Counted from the stretch's first letter, positions 24,084 to 34,856 are shown. The stretch: DNA of 64,000 nt from Sophora flavescens (GCA_030762895.1 CM061069.1:85817548-85881547), one strand, 5' to 3'. The notes: a model not told the origin generated them from the sequence alone. A program made the numbers and translations.

Positions 24084-25518
24084 TGACACCGTGACGCGCG
24101 AGAGCTAGCGTGCGATTCCGGCAAGTGTACCGGACTGTCGCCAAGTAATAAAAGATATCGATCCCACAGAGACTGTGATCTCGAATCACAACTAATTATC
24201 AAATTGAGCAAATCTAGACTTTATAAAGAGGATTTTGATTTTTAAAAGGTTTTGAATTTGAATTAAGACATAAATAAACAGAAAACAAATAAAATACGAA
24301 GTAAACTGTTTATGGGTTTTTAGATCTAAATGGATTCCTAGGGATTTAGGTTACCTACGAGGCTGTTTATGTTACTAATCTGATTTACCCTTGTTAATTA
24401 ACGAAATTGCCTTGAAGGCGAGTTTATCCTCTAATAGTTTAAGCTCCCTCTCGGGTTACAAAAACCGTGCCCAATTGACCCAACCCCTACTCTCGTGGTA
24501 GTTGAACTCAGATTGGACCCTTTGCGTTTCGTTACAACTCGTTGATCCTCGAGGGACGGCTTCTAACTCTCGTGATTTCAGTCCGAAGTCTGACTCTATA
24601 GATCCGACACCTAAGTTCACCGCTAGGTTCCTCCTTAGAATGCCTATGACACGCAAACAAGTGGCCACCGAATTTACGAGTGATTCAAACACTAGAAATC
24701 AGATTTAAAAGAAAATCGTAATCAACAAAGATTTTACATCAATATTAAGATCATAAACAAAACTCGGGCATAGCCCCAATCCCTAGAAATAAACTAATAC
24801 TCAAGCCTTGCCATGGAGATGACAAGCTTGGTTGACAACATCATGCAAATACAAAATCAGAGAAGAGAGGAGGAAGAAGAAGATAGATCCTAAAATGTAC
24901 CATAAGTCTATGTGTGTATCAATGTGTCAATGTCTCCCCTCTGCCTCTGCCTGGTCCTTATTTATAGATGTGGGAAGTTTGAATCCCAATCTAACTCAAA
25001 TTTTGATCCAATTCAGTTTCTTCAGGTCCAAGTAATGCGCGTCACGACCGTGATAGCCATCACGGGCAGGCCGTGACGGCTTCTACCTCGTGCAGTTCTT
25101 TGGAGTTCAAATCTTTCGCGACGCGAAAGTGTGCTCGCGAAGCGAGCCTTTTTTTAATGGCCATGATGAATATTACGGCTATGGTCGTGCTGGGCTCTGA
25201 CTTGTGGGGGTTTTTGGTCACGGCCGTGATGGTCATCACGGCTAGGTCATGACAGACTCTGACTTCAGCCTTTCTTCCTTTTCAGTTTTGCTCGATCATG
25301 GCCGTGATGGGCATCACGGCTAGGCCGTGATGGGCTCTATTTGGCTCCATCATGGTTGATCTTGAGCATTTTACCCTTGATTTCTGCAAAACAACACCAT
25401 GAAAACCGCCTTACCCATTCCAAAGGAAAATTAACCAAAAATCCAATTAAATGTCCCTAAACTACATGAAAATGCATGCAAAATGATAGACAAAGATGAG
25501 GTGAAATCACACTCATCA
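24084..25518 (-). repeat. 3' LTR of the 24.1-31.1 kb element
   Basis: 1435 bp copy of the 5' LTR, with a TATA box at 24957-24968 and the array at 25041-25338. One segment near 25.35 kb is shorter than in its partner. Confidence 0.92.
25041..25338 (-). repeat. CG-rich palindromic array in U3 (3' LTR)
   Basis: Same array as at 30584-30878. It includes TTTCGCGACGCGAAA and GCTCGCGAAGCGAGC, two palindromes side by side. Confidence 0.8.
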
Positions 25519-25557
25519 AATCACCCCAAGCTTAAGATTTTGCTTGTCCTCAAGCAA
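25519..25557 (-). other. Polypurine tract and upstream hairpin
   Basis: The minus strand reads TTGCTTG-AGGA-CAAGCAA, then AATCTTAAGCTTGGGGTGATT, then the 3' LTR. The hairpin stem is identical to that in the element at 17199; only the loop and flanks differ. Confidence 0.65.
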
Positions 25558-26843
25558 TTACTCAGGCCATAAGATAAATCAATCAAAGCATGGATAGTGA
25601 ATCAAGAACCCTAGCAACTAATCCAAGTGATAGGCATATTCAATAAGCACCCAAGAGATAATCAATTTCAAGTCCAATTAGAAGCTTAGGTTCATCAAAT
25701 TCATATTCTCACTGATTCGGGCACTCTTCTCACCTCACTCAAATGTTCCAGGGTATATGACATTTCGCTCAATTTCCTCAAGGAAGGTATTCTACCATAG
25801 GCTTGACTATTAACCAAATCTCTACTTTATTAATGAAAACACATAAGAATCAAGAGGTCTTTTACTTTGGTTGTAATGTGGCCATGGGATTTATTGTAAG
25901 GTGGGAGAATCAAGAGAAGGGAAATTCAAGAAGGCTAAACAAATTATCAAACTTTGCAAAGCATGACACCTTCTAAAATACCCTTTTTTGGGCTTTGATT
26001 TACTTTCCACCTTTCTTTTCTTTCTTATTTTTATTTCTCACTTTCTTTTGTCATCCCATTCTCCATTTTTTTTGTGTTTATTTCATTTTATTTATTTGGA
26101 GAATGGGAGATTTTTTAGCTCAAGAGAGATTATTTTCTAGCTTTTTTTTTTCATCCCATACTTTTTCAAACTACCATTTACCCTTTTGCAATACTTTAAA
26201 GGGTGCCATACCAAGCATTATTCATCAAAGTAATTCAAGGTACCAAGAAAAGTATTTTATTCTTTTAGGCTCAAAATTGGGTAACTAAGGGGTAGCATTT
26301 AATCAATCAAAGCTCAGAAGGCCGGAAAAATACCTAGTGCCTCAATCATTTTCAAAAATGTTTTAAAAAATTTTCAAGTTTCAAAATGGTTTCAAGTCAA
26401 GTTCTAGAAAATACAGTCCAAGAGGAATTAAATCACTCTATCACAAAGAATGCGGTAGATTTAGTGAGTACCCCTTTTTGGCTCAAAATCTTACATTTAG
26501 TAGTTCAAAAATCAGCGAGAAACACAAATCTAGAGAACCACATGCTAATTATCAACTATCAAATGATCATCCCAAGAATTTTTATTTTTAGCCTTATCAC
26601 AAGAATAAAAAAAATTGGGTTCAAAAATTCACTATCTCAATTCATTTGGCACCAAGTTCTCACAATTGGATGCATATTCTAAGTGAGGGGCAATATAGAG
26701 AATGTGATCATACCAAACTATGCCTATGAGAATGCAATATGAATGCAACAATGCAAATGCAAAAATGCAAAAATTGGAACAACTCACCGAGGTGGTAGCG
26801 GGTGTTGGCTCACATTCCAGTCAAAACTTGGGTGGAAATAGCA

Positions 26844-26885
26844 TCACGGCCGTGAGGCGTATCACGGGCAGGTCGTGATGGCTTC
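26844..26885 (-). repeat. Single array unit inside the element body
   Basis: CATCACGGCCGTGAGG and TATCACGGGCAGGTCGTGA, with the usual CTTCTGACTT spacer, occur outside the LTRs in the noncoding 3' region. The rest of 25558-27108 shows no gene: it is AT-rich with pyrimidine runs near 26.0-26.15 kb. Confidence 0.7.
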
Positions 26886-27108
26886 TGACTTTATTAGTCC
26901 TTGCTCTTTTCGTTCTTCCTTCCTCTTTAACCTGACAACACTAGACAAATCTATTAATTTATGAGTTTTTTTTTTTTTGCCTCTTGATCTTCTCAAATTA
27001 TTCAAGAGATAAATTCAAAAATAAAAGGAAAAAAAAGGGAAAGAAAACTTGGGTTGCCTCCCAAGAAGCGCTTGTTTATGGTCCTAAGCTTGACGAAACT
27101 TCCTTCAA

Positions 27109-29481
27109 TCAACCGGGGTCGACTGGGCGTAGAAGTGCAGGAACACTTCTCTTCCATGGGAGTCCTTCAAAGAGCCGATTCTGCTCATACAGCCAATTAC
27201 ACTTCCGCTTCGCTCTTTTCATTCGGAGCTTCTTGACCTTACTCTCTCCCGGCGGAAGTTTTGTTTCCGCATGATCAGCAACTCCAACTTCATCACCACT
27301 GGGTGCATCATCGGCCATGCAAATCTTTGGAGTTGCTTCCATGTTGAGCTCTTCTTTCACCACTGGAGACGTTATATCGATCCTGCATACATGGCTCTCA
27401 AAAGGAGGGTTGTTATAGGAGTTAGTAAATTCAAAATCGACCCTGCCTTCCTCTACATTTAGAGAGAGTTTGCCATTCCTTACGTCTATTACTGCTCCAG
27501 CGGTGGCCAAGAATGACCTTCCTAAAATGATGGGGAATTCAGAATTCCCTTTCATATCCAATACCAGGAAGTCGGTAGGGATGAAGAATTTCCCTACCTT
27601 TACAGGAACGTTCTCTAGTATGCCTAGAGGAGTCCTAGTTGAGCCATCCGCAAATTGTAAGGAGAATTTGAATGGTCTCAACTCTTTCGTTCCCAACCTT
27701 TCCAAGATAGTGAGCGGCATCAAGCTCGCACTAGCCCCTAAGTCACATAAGGCTTGGTCTATTTGCACTTTTTCAATCGAGCAAGCGATAGAGAAACTAC
27801 CTGGGTCTTTCAGTTTAGGAGGCATATTAGATTTTTTCATGACAATTGGCTCCTCAGTTAAGCTCTTAGTTTCTACTTCCACTTGCTTTCTCTTGACCAA
27901 CATTTGTGGGAAAGGTATCGGGGGTTGGTACGGTGGTGGAGGGACATATTTTGGTTCTGGCTCTTCCTTTTCCCTCATGTCCTCCTCTGGTTCCACGTCC
28001 TTTTCCCCCACCCCAAGCTTATCATCCCTCAAGTGTATGGCATTACAATGCTCAATGGGATTAGCTTCGGGTTGACCCGGGAACGTACCCTTAGGTCTAG
28101 TGTATGTGCTGGCTTGTTGGGCAATCTGGGTTTCTAGCATCTTGTTATGAATTGCTAAGTTGTCTACCTTAGATGCTAGCTCTTTTATTGCCTCGTTTAC
28201 TGCCCTGCCTTGCTGTCTAAACTCCTCATTTTGTTTTGTTTGGGTTTCAACAAAACTTTCCAATAAAGACTCGAGTTTAGATTGCTGTACCTGAGGATAC
28301 CCCTGAGCGGGTTTCCTATTACCTTGGCCCTCTTGGTACTCATGGTTCAGAGTGTTGCTGTAGTTGCCGTAGGAGAGGTAAGGGTTGTTCTTCCTTTGGT
28401 TGTAGGGATTTGGGGGAGCATAATTGGGAAACTTCGGGTTTGTGTCGTAGAAGTTGTGACAAGCGTTCACTTGTTCCCCCGAAGCGCTGGATCCATGAGC
28501 AATACCTCGTGGGCACTCCATAATTTCGTGTCCCTGCATTCCACAAATCTCACAAACAATGTTAGTAGCACCTATTGCACTCACATTAGCCCTTTCAAGC
28601 CGATCAAAACGTTTATTCAATGAGTCTATTTTTGACATTATAAGATCAGTGCTATTAACTTCAAACTTACCCCCCGAAATCTTGTTCGAGTTATTACCTC
28701 TTTCTGAACCCCATTGGTGGTAGTTGGTGGCCACATTTTCAATGATATTGAATGCCTCAGTCAGAGGCCTATTCATAAAGGCTCCACCAGCTGCAGAATC
28801 AAGTGACACCTTCGAAGAGTAATCCAATCCGTTGTAGAAGGTGTGCACTAGTAACCACCTCTCGAGTCCATGGTGTGGGCAAGACTCCAGCAGTCCCTTG
28901 TAGCGATCCCAAGCTTCCGATAAGGATTCTCCGTCTTTTTGGAAGAAGCCGGTGATCTGGGTACGTATATAGACCGTCTTGGATGGAGGGAAGAATTTCT
29001 CCAAGAACGCCTGTTCCAGTTGGTCCCAAGTAGTCAAGGTGTTGGCGGGCAATTGTTTTAGCCAAGCTTTTGCTTTTCCAGTCAGAGATGAGGGGAATAA
29101 CCTTAAGCGTATAGCATCGACCGGGGCACCATGAATCCTAATTGCATCGGTGAACTCCAAGAATGTTTCTACGTGATCAGTCGGGTCCTCCGAGGGCAAT
29201 CCTCCGAATTGGTGCTGCCTAATCATGTTGATTAGCATAGGCGGTATAGTGTAGTTCTCCGCCTCAATCTCTGGCCTAGCAATCCCAGTTCGCAAACCCC
29301 TAGCATTTGGGGCTGCGTAGTCCTTCAATGGTTTTGTATCCGGTTGATTCGCCATGAGTGGAATGGGGGTCAACCTCTCTCTCTCACATTGTAGTCTCCT
29401 ATGTCTATGGAAGGTCCTCTCGATTTCTGGATCAACCTCACTAAGGCTCCCAAGACTTAGGGATCTTTGCATATAACACAC
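27109..29481 (-). CDS. Gag-protease polyprotein (790 aa)
   Basis: A retrotransposon Gag domain spans residues about 95-250 (LTGKAKAWLKQLP, WDQLEQAFLEKFFPPSK, ESLSEAWDRYKGLLESCPHH). A CCHC knuckle CEICGMQGHEIMEC lies at 310-323, a likely coiled coil at about 400-455, a Pro/Glu-rich linker at about 490-530, and an aspartic protease at about 560-690 with active-site DLGAS (580-584, where DTGAS is more common) and the ILGRSFL motif. The ORF ends soon after the protease; no RT follows in any frame. The first Met lies about 120 bases inside the primer site. Downstream at 27.05 kb the + strand complement of AAGCGCTTCTTGGGAGGCAA appears, a phrase common after gag in plant Athila-like elements. The frame is fully open, so this copy could still make protein. 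Confidence 0.9.
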   Translation of the reverse strand: MCYMQRSLSLGSLSEVDPEIERTFHRHRRLQCERERLTPIPLMANQPDTKPLKDYAAPNARGLRTGIARPEIEAENYTIPPMLINMIRQHQFGGLPSEDPTDHVETFLEFTDAIRIHGAPVDAIRLRLFPSSLTGKAKAWLKQLPANTLTTWDQLEQAFLEKFFPPSKTVYIRTQITGFFQKDGESLSEAWDRYKGLLESCPHHGLERWLLVHTFYNGLDYSSKVSLDSAAGGAFMNRPLTEAFNIIENVATNYHQWGSERGNNSNKISGGKFEVNSTDLIMSKIDSLNKRFDRLERANVSAIGATNIVCEICGMQGHEIMECPRGIAHGSSASGEQVNACHNFYDTNPKFPNYAPPNPYNQRKNNPYLSYGNYSNTLNHEYQEGQGNRKPAQGYPQVQQSKLESLLESFVETQTKQNEEFRQQGRAVNEAIKELASKVDNLAIHNKMLETQIAQQASTYTRPKGTFPGQPEANPIEHCNAIHLRDDKLGVGEKDVEPEEDMREKEEPEPKYVPPPPYQPPIPFPQMLVKRKQVEVETKSLTEEPIVMKKSNMPPKLKDPGSFSIACSIEKVQIDQALCDLGASASLMPLTILERLGTKELRPFKFSLQFADGSTRTPLGILENVPVKVGKFFIPTDFLVLDMKGNSEFPIILGRSFLATAGAVIDVRNGKLSLNVEEGRVDFEFTNSYNNPPFESHVCRIDITSPVVKEELNMEATPKICMADDAPSGDEVGVADHAETKLPPGESKVKKLRMKRAKRKCNWLYEQNRLFEGLPWKRSVPALLRPVDPG

Positions 29482-29603
29482 AGAGATGGATACACTAGAA
29501 GGAAAGAAATTTTTATTTTTTTTTCAAATACAAAAATTAAATAAAAAGAAAAGGTCCAGAAAAATCAATTTAAAAATTGAATTGAGATTCGAAAATGCAC
29601 AGT

Positions 29604-29620
29604 CCCTGGCAACGGCGCCA
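29604..29620 (-). other. Primer-binding site for tRNA-Asp
   Basis: The + strand CCCTGGCAACGGCGCCA matches the 3' end of plant tRNA-Asp at all but one of 17 positions and lies six bases inside the 5' LTR. Athila and several other Ty3-type plant lineages use this primer. Confidence 0.85.
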
Positions 29621-30498
29621 AAAACTTGACAGCGCGACGCGCGAGAGCGTGCGTACGATTCCGGTAAGTGTACCGGACTGTCGCCAAGTAATAAAAGATA
29701 TCGATCCCACGGAGACTGTGATCTCGAATCACAACTAATTATCAAATTGAGTAAATCTGGACTTTATAAAGAGGATTTTGATTTTTAAAAGGTTTTGAAT
29801 TTGAATTAAGAGATAAATAAACAGAAAACAAATAAAATAGGAAGTAAACTGTTTATGGGTTTTTAGATCTAAATGGATTCCTAGGGATTTGGGTTACCTA
29901 CGAGGCTGTTTATGTTACTAATCTGATTTACCCTTGTTAATTAACGAAATTGCCTTGAAGGCGAGTTTATCCTCTAATAGTTTAAGCTCCCTCTCGGGTT
30001 ACAAAAACTGTGCCCAATTGACCCAACCCCTACTCTCGTGGTAGTTGAACTCAGATTGGACCCTTTGCGTTTCGTGACAACTCGTTGATCCTCGAGGGAC
30101 GGCTTCTAACACTCATGATTTCAGTCCCAAGTCTGACTCTATAGATCCGACACCTAAGTTCACCGCTAGGTTCCTCCTTAGAATGCCTATGACACGCAAA
30201 CAAGTGGCCACCGAATTTACGAGTGATTCAAACACTAGAAATCAGATCTAAAACAAAATCGGAATCAACAAAGATTTTACATCAATATTAACATCATAAA
30301 CAAAACTCGGGCATAGCCCCAATCCCTAGAAATAAACTACTACTCAAGCCTTGCCATGGAGATGACAAGCTTGGTTGACAACATCATGCAAATACAAAAT
30401 CAGAGAAGAGAGGAGGAAGAAGAAGATAGATCCTAAAATGTACCCTAAGTCTATGTGTGTATCAATGTGTCAATGTCTCCCCTCTACCTCTGCCTGGT

Positions 30499-30510
30499 CC
30501 TTATTTATAG
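30499..30510 (-). promoter_or_regulatory. TATA box in the 5' LTR
   Basis: The minus strand reads CTATAAATAAGG, a good plant TATA box. It lies about 73 bases downstream of the palindromic array in the direction of transcription. Confidence 0.65.
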
Positions 30511-30583
30511 ATGCGGGAAGTTTGAATCCCAATCTAACTCAAATTCTGATCCAATTCAGTTTCTTCAGGTCCGAGTAATGCGC

Positions 30584-30878
30584 GTCACGGCCGTGATGGC
30601 CATCACGGGCAGGCCGTGACGGCTTCTGCCTCGTGCAGTTCTTTGGAGTTCGGATCTTTCATGACGCGAAAGTGTGCTCGCGACGCGAGCCTTCTTTTCA
30701 TGGCCATGATGAATATTACGGCTATGGCCGTGCTGGGCTCTGACTTGTGGTGGTTTTTGGTCACGGCCGTGATGGTCATCACGGCTAGGTCGTGACAGAC
30801 TCTGACTTCAGCCTTTCTTCCTTTTCATTTTTGCTCGATCATGGCCGTGATGGACATCACGGCTAGGCCGTGATGGGC
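30584..30878 (-). repeat. CG-rich palindromic array in U3 (5' LTR)
   Basis: Units contain TCACGGCCGTGATGG, CATCACGG..GGCCGTGA and one variant with TCGCGACGCGAGC, each followed by a CTTCTGACTT-like spacer. It corresponds to 25041-25338. Confidence 0.8.
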
Positions 30879-31100
30879 TCTATTTGGCTCATTTTCTTCA
30901 CTTTTCAAGCCCTATTTTCATCCAAACTCCATCATGGTTGATCTTGAGCATTTTACCCTTGATTTCTGCAAAACAACACCACGAAAACCGCCTTACCCGT
31001 TCCAAAGGAAAATTAACCAAAAATCCAATTAAATGTCCCTAAACTACATGAAAATGCATGCAAAATGATAGACAAAGATGAGGTGAAATCACACTCATCA

Positions 31101-31945
31101 ATGACCCCCTTGTTGTATGTTTTTCCTCCAAGTGTAGAGCCCTCCAAAGTTGTCAAGATCCATCAACCCATAGTTGGACATCATATTAGCCATAGCATTG
31201 GCCCTAGAAGGAGTAGAGGCTCCTCCTGAGACTTCAGAAGCACTGAAAACTTCGTTAAAGTCTCCTAGCAAGAGCCAAGGGCCATTAATACTGCTGCGAA
31301 GATTGTTGAGATGCTCCCAAAGATTCCCACACAAGGAAGGGGTAGGAGAAGCATAAACAACCGAGCAGAACCAAGTCATGTTACCCTTCTTAATAGCAAA
31401 CGTAATGGCTTGATGGTTTCTACTAATAAGAGTAAAAAGGAAGTTATCCACACAAGAAAGCACCCAAATACCACCAGAATGCCCATGAGCATCCTCTATG
31501 AAAATATGATTATAGCCAAGAGACTTTCAATAATTCTTAACCCTGCTAAAAGGACCATGATTCTCAAAAATAAAGTAGAGAGAGGGATGACGGTTAGTTA
31601 CAATATCATGCTCATGGCGCCTGGTTATATTTCCCATGGAACCACGAATATTCCAAGAAAGAATAGAGAAATTACAGACCAAATCCATAAAAACAATAAT
31701 AAAGGGTGGAGGGGCAAGCACTATAAATTCATAGGTTGAGAGTTACCCTGAGTTTCCAAGACTATACCGGTTGGCTCACTCTCCTGGAGGGGAGTGACAT
31801 TCTCTTTTACAATGTCCATTTCATTTTCATTCGAGGCTTCCTCCTCCTCATGAAAAAGAATGAATCTGGAATTTGTTACAGCAGTCATTGGTACTGTTGA
31901 TTTTGCACCATTCCCCAAATAAAAAATTTTGGGAGTGTTTGTGAT
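31101..31945 (-). pseudogene. LINE-c: end of ORF1 and start of ORF2 endonuclease
   Basis: On the minus strand, ORF1 (31945-31721) ends in an acidic stretch (FHEEEEASNENEMD) and is followed by ORF2 starting near MDLVCNFSILSWNIRGS (31686). ORF2 continues through WFCSVVYASP, NGPWLLLGDFNEV (catalytic GDFN) and LDNFGGLYTWRKN, and is then cut by the element at 24084-31100; the frame resumes at 24083. A frameshift lies between the two ORF2 pieces here. The 5' end of ORF1 is missing, replaced by SINE-like sequence. Confidence 0.85.
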
Positions 31946-31950
31946 GTTCT

Positions 31951-32039
31951 GGTGAGGCAAATGTAAATCCCTTTTTAAATGCTAATAGAGCCCGAAGGTT
32001 TTCCCTCCCTTGGACTGGAGCATCATCCCGCACCCTAAA
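31951..32039 (+). mobile_element. 3' part of a SINE-like repeat
   Basis: GTGAGGCAAATGTAAATCCC through CATCATCCCGCACCCTAAA matches, with few changes, the 3' half of the tRNA-like SINE at 49525-49697. The tRNA-like head is absent. The next about 40 bases (TGCTAGTTACTAACATTTTT) also recur, at 49752, beyond the SINE. Confidence 0.6.
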
Positions 32040-34856
32040 ATGCTAGTTACTAACATTTTTTTTATCGAAGGATAAGAATAAAAATATTCCTGAAATGCCA
32101 CGTGTGAGTCATCCAGAGTGAATCCTTTTGTGCATTAGAAAAGAGTTGAATCTTTATGCATATATCCTGATGTACGCGCTTGCTCATGTGATGTCTCATG
32201 GCCCAGTAAGTGTAACCCACGTTATACTTCACCGCAGTCGCACCTGTCCCTTCAATCTCTCACAACAGGGCATTTGGAAGATAAAAAGACATTGCAAATT
32301 GCACTCCAGCTGTAAAGCATTGAAAATGCTCTCTAATCTCTATTTCTCTTTCCTTGTTTCCCATTCTCGATATTTCACTCACTCTCTTGAGTGCATTTTT
32401 CTCGCACGGATTTGATACAATGACGTCTTGGTTACTTTTTGTTCGTCGTCGTCAAGAGCTCGGCGTGAAGCCATCGTCCAGAGCAGTGAGCATCGTCCAG
32501 AGCACCATGCATGCGCCGTCATCTAGAGCACCACAACCATTATCTAGAGCACATCATCTTACTCCCACCCAATATCTCAGATCGGCTTGTGTGTTGATTC
32601 AGATCTGCCTTTGAATCTCCTTTTCAAGTTTCCACATTTTTTAATTTTTTTTCTTCTGTTTTGAAGCTTCTGGGTAAGATCTGTTTCAAATCTGGTTAGA
32701 TATTTTTTTCCCTTCTGTTTTGTATTTCAAGTTTTAGATCTATTAAAAGTTGTATGTTTATTTCTTCTACTTCTGTTACAATTTTTTATTATAAAAAACC
32801 GCCCGAAACCGTCCGTCACCCGTCCAAACCGATACCTGCCCAAACCGGTGCCATAAACGGATTGAAATGGGCCATATATTCTCCAGTTCGGTTTTGGTCG
32901 GATTGGGATTTTTGGGCTCGAATCCGACTGTAACCGACCGGTGTCCAGTCCAAACCATGAGTAAGCAAAACAACACCACCACACCAATCACAGTAGCTAA
33001 TGAAGTGGTGACTGAGAGTGATGATGGGAAAGGAATTTTTTTCTTTCCATTGAGAATTCAGTGTCTCTTTTGAGTTTTGATCATCGACATTACACTACAC
33101 TTCTTCAACCCTCATCCAAACACTTCTCCAGAGCTAGTTGAAGCTTGCAACATGGACTTGGACTTCAAGGTTTCTTCCACTATGCATTATGCCAAACACC
33201 TCTCTTTTGTCCAAGCTTCTTGTCTTCACTCTGGTACTCGTCCTTTCTGCTTTTTTTCTACTTACTTTAGTTACCCATTTTCATATTCAATGCATTTGTG
33301 TCTTTTTTCTTTTTTTTCCGCCAGTGTTCATGAACCCGTCACTAGAAATTCATTCTTGTCATGCCATTTATGTTTGATCCTTGCAATTAAAACGCTTATA
33401 GATTTTAACATATATTCATTGTTTAATGTTTGTTTATTTGTATTAATGATTATGTTCCCACTGGACCTCATTTGTATTAAAGGTGATCACAATTTATTCT
33501 CTTGATTTGGTCACAAATGAATGCTAGGAGGTTATATATGTTTATGGGAAGTTAAATTTAATTTGGATTAAAAAAATAAAAGCCACCCAAGAAAGCTTCA
33601 ATTAGCTTCCACATATGATTCTCTTTCCATGCAAAGCTTTGAAGAGATGGGAAAACGGTTTCAATTTCATGCTATTTAAAAGGGTGTATCCCCTCTTCCC
33701 TTTTTCTACTTTTCATTGTGCTTCTACCCCTTGAGCTTTCGTGGAGACAGATAAAGTTGAGTGAAGACGCCAATGGACAAAGAGGAGAGTGGTTCACATA
33801 ATGGATATAATGGAACTGGTGTCTCTAAGAATAATATTCTTGGACTCAAAATGGCATTGGCCTATGATTTGTATGTGTCGGGGCATTCTATGACATTGAA
33901 TTAAAACTGGATCCATGTGAGCGACTCAGTGGATGTAGCTGATCAGAAACCGGAACCTGATGGGGCATCTTATGGTGAAGGTGAAATCAAATTTTTTATT
34001 TTTTTATTTAGTTTTGAGTAGTGTGTGTCGGTGTGTGTACTAATCTATAAATTTTCTTGAGCATGACTTCAGTATATCTATTGTGTTTGAAGTTTCTAGT
34101 TTGTTTGGATGGACCAGAAGATAAGGGAAGGGACGAAAAGGGTGAGGGATATCATGAAACCCACCAAACCCTCTCTTTTTCATTTTTACAAATAAAGAGT
34201 TCCCATAATTTAGAGAATTTTTTATGATTTTAAACATTCAGATAAGGGATTGGAAGCTTATTACTTAGCATCCCATTCTCATCCCTTATCCTCCTAACTC
34301 CCAAAAGAGCATTATGGAGCACAACATTGTGATTTTTCCTTCTTGTTTGTAGTTTGTGAATTTGTGCATCTGTAAATCAGTATTTAACATACAGTTTCAT
34401 TTAATTTTCTTATTGCTCTTTTATTTTGAGATGTTGCGTTTATGGTGTGCAAAATAGAGTTCTTGTGACAGAAGTAGCTTTACTGACACTAATGCCTTAT
34501 GACAGGACCTTAGACATTGGGCCTATGGGGGAATCCAATAGGGATCTGTTAGTGGGCCTCAATCATGAGAGGCCAAGGATAGAGAGTGATTAGGTGGCTA
34601 GTTAGTTACTTCATGCAACATAGCATACAGGGAGGTGGTGAATGAGGAAAAAGGGATTATGATTGTTATTCAGTTATTGTGATAGGCAGAGAGAGACTTG
34701 CCTTCTCTGAGGAGCTTAGCTCTGGGGATTATAGGGGGAAACTCCTGCAATCAATTTTCTTTAGTAAATAATACATCCATTTTCCAATTATTCTGTTATG
34801 GGTTTCTATCAACTGGTCTGACCTGCCAGATTCTTCGAGGGAGAGCCATTGATGCC
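32040..34856. other. Unassigned region of about 2.8 kb
   Basis: No intact gene is recognised. It contains four imperfect CATCGTCCAGAGCA-like repeats (32465-32545), a CCGAAACCG/CCAAACCG-rich block (32790-32960), a short ORF with a TATA box (33773-33904, listed separately), and 34440-34856, whose text (TGTTAGTGGGCCTC) resembles the LTR or leader of the gag-like composite that follows. Several ORFs of 60-140 codons are present but show no known motif. Promoter or 5'-leader debris of host genes is possible. Confidence 0.4.
33773..33904 (+). CDS. Short ORF (43 aa) behind a TATA box, unknown
   Basis: The ORF begins MDKEESGSHNGYNG and ends after SGHSMTLN. A TATA-like CTATTTAAAAGGG lies at 33672-33684, about 90 bases upstream, with a pyrimidine-rich leader between. 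After the stop the same frame reads on through HVSDSVDVADQKPEPDG to about 33990, so it may be the broken first exon of a longer gene. I do not recognise the protein. It could also be a chance frame. Confidence 0.25.
   Translation: MDKEESGSHNGYNGTGVSKNNILGLKMALAYDLYVSGHSMTLN

Larger units (their letters stand above)
24084..31100 (-). mobile_element. Non-autonomous Ty3-type LTR retrotransposon with gag-protease only (7.0 kb)
   Basis: Bounded by TGAC and ATCA, with ATGAC duplicated at 24079-24083 and 31101-31105. The minus-strand order is 5' LTR (31100-29627), tRNA-Asp primer site, a 790-codon gag-pro ORF (29481-27109), about 1.5 kb of noncoding DNA, polypurine tract, 3' LTR (25518-24084). No reverse transcriptase, RNase H or integrase is found. 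The insertion sits inside the endonuclease domain of LINE-c, and removing it with one ATGAC restores the LINE reading frame. The LTRs differ by scattered substitutions and by an approximately 34-40-base segment near 30.9 kb that only the 5' LTR has. Confidence 0.93.
29627..31100 (-). repeat. 5' LTR of the 24.1-31.1 kb element
   Basis: 1474 bp. The TATA box is at 30499-30510 and the palindromic array at 30584-30878. Near its 3' end the minus strand carries a TACACTTGCCGGAATCG-like motif also found in the Athila-like solo LTR. Confidence 0.92.

Noticed and set aside
27470..28137. Plus-strand ORFs of 84-201 codons within 27-29 kb
   Set aside because: They are antisense shadows of the intact 790-codon gag-protease ORF on the minus strand.
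32727..33073. Overlapping ORFs in the CCGAAACCG-rich block
   Set aside because: Several frames on both strands are open at once, as expected from the repeated composition; no known domain is visible.
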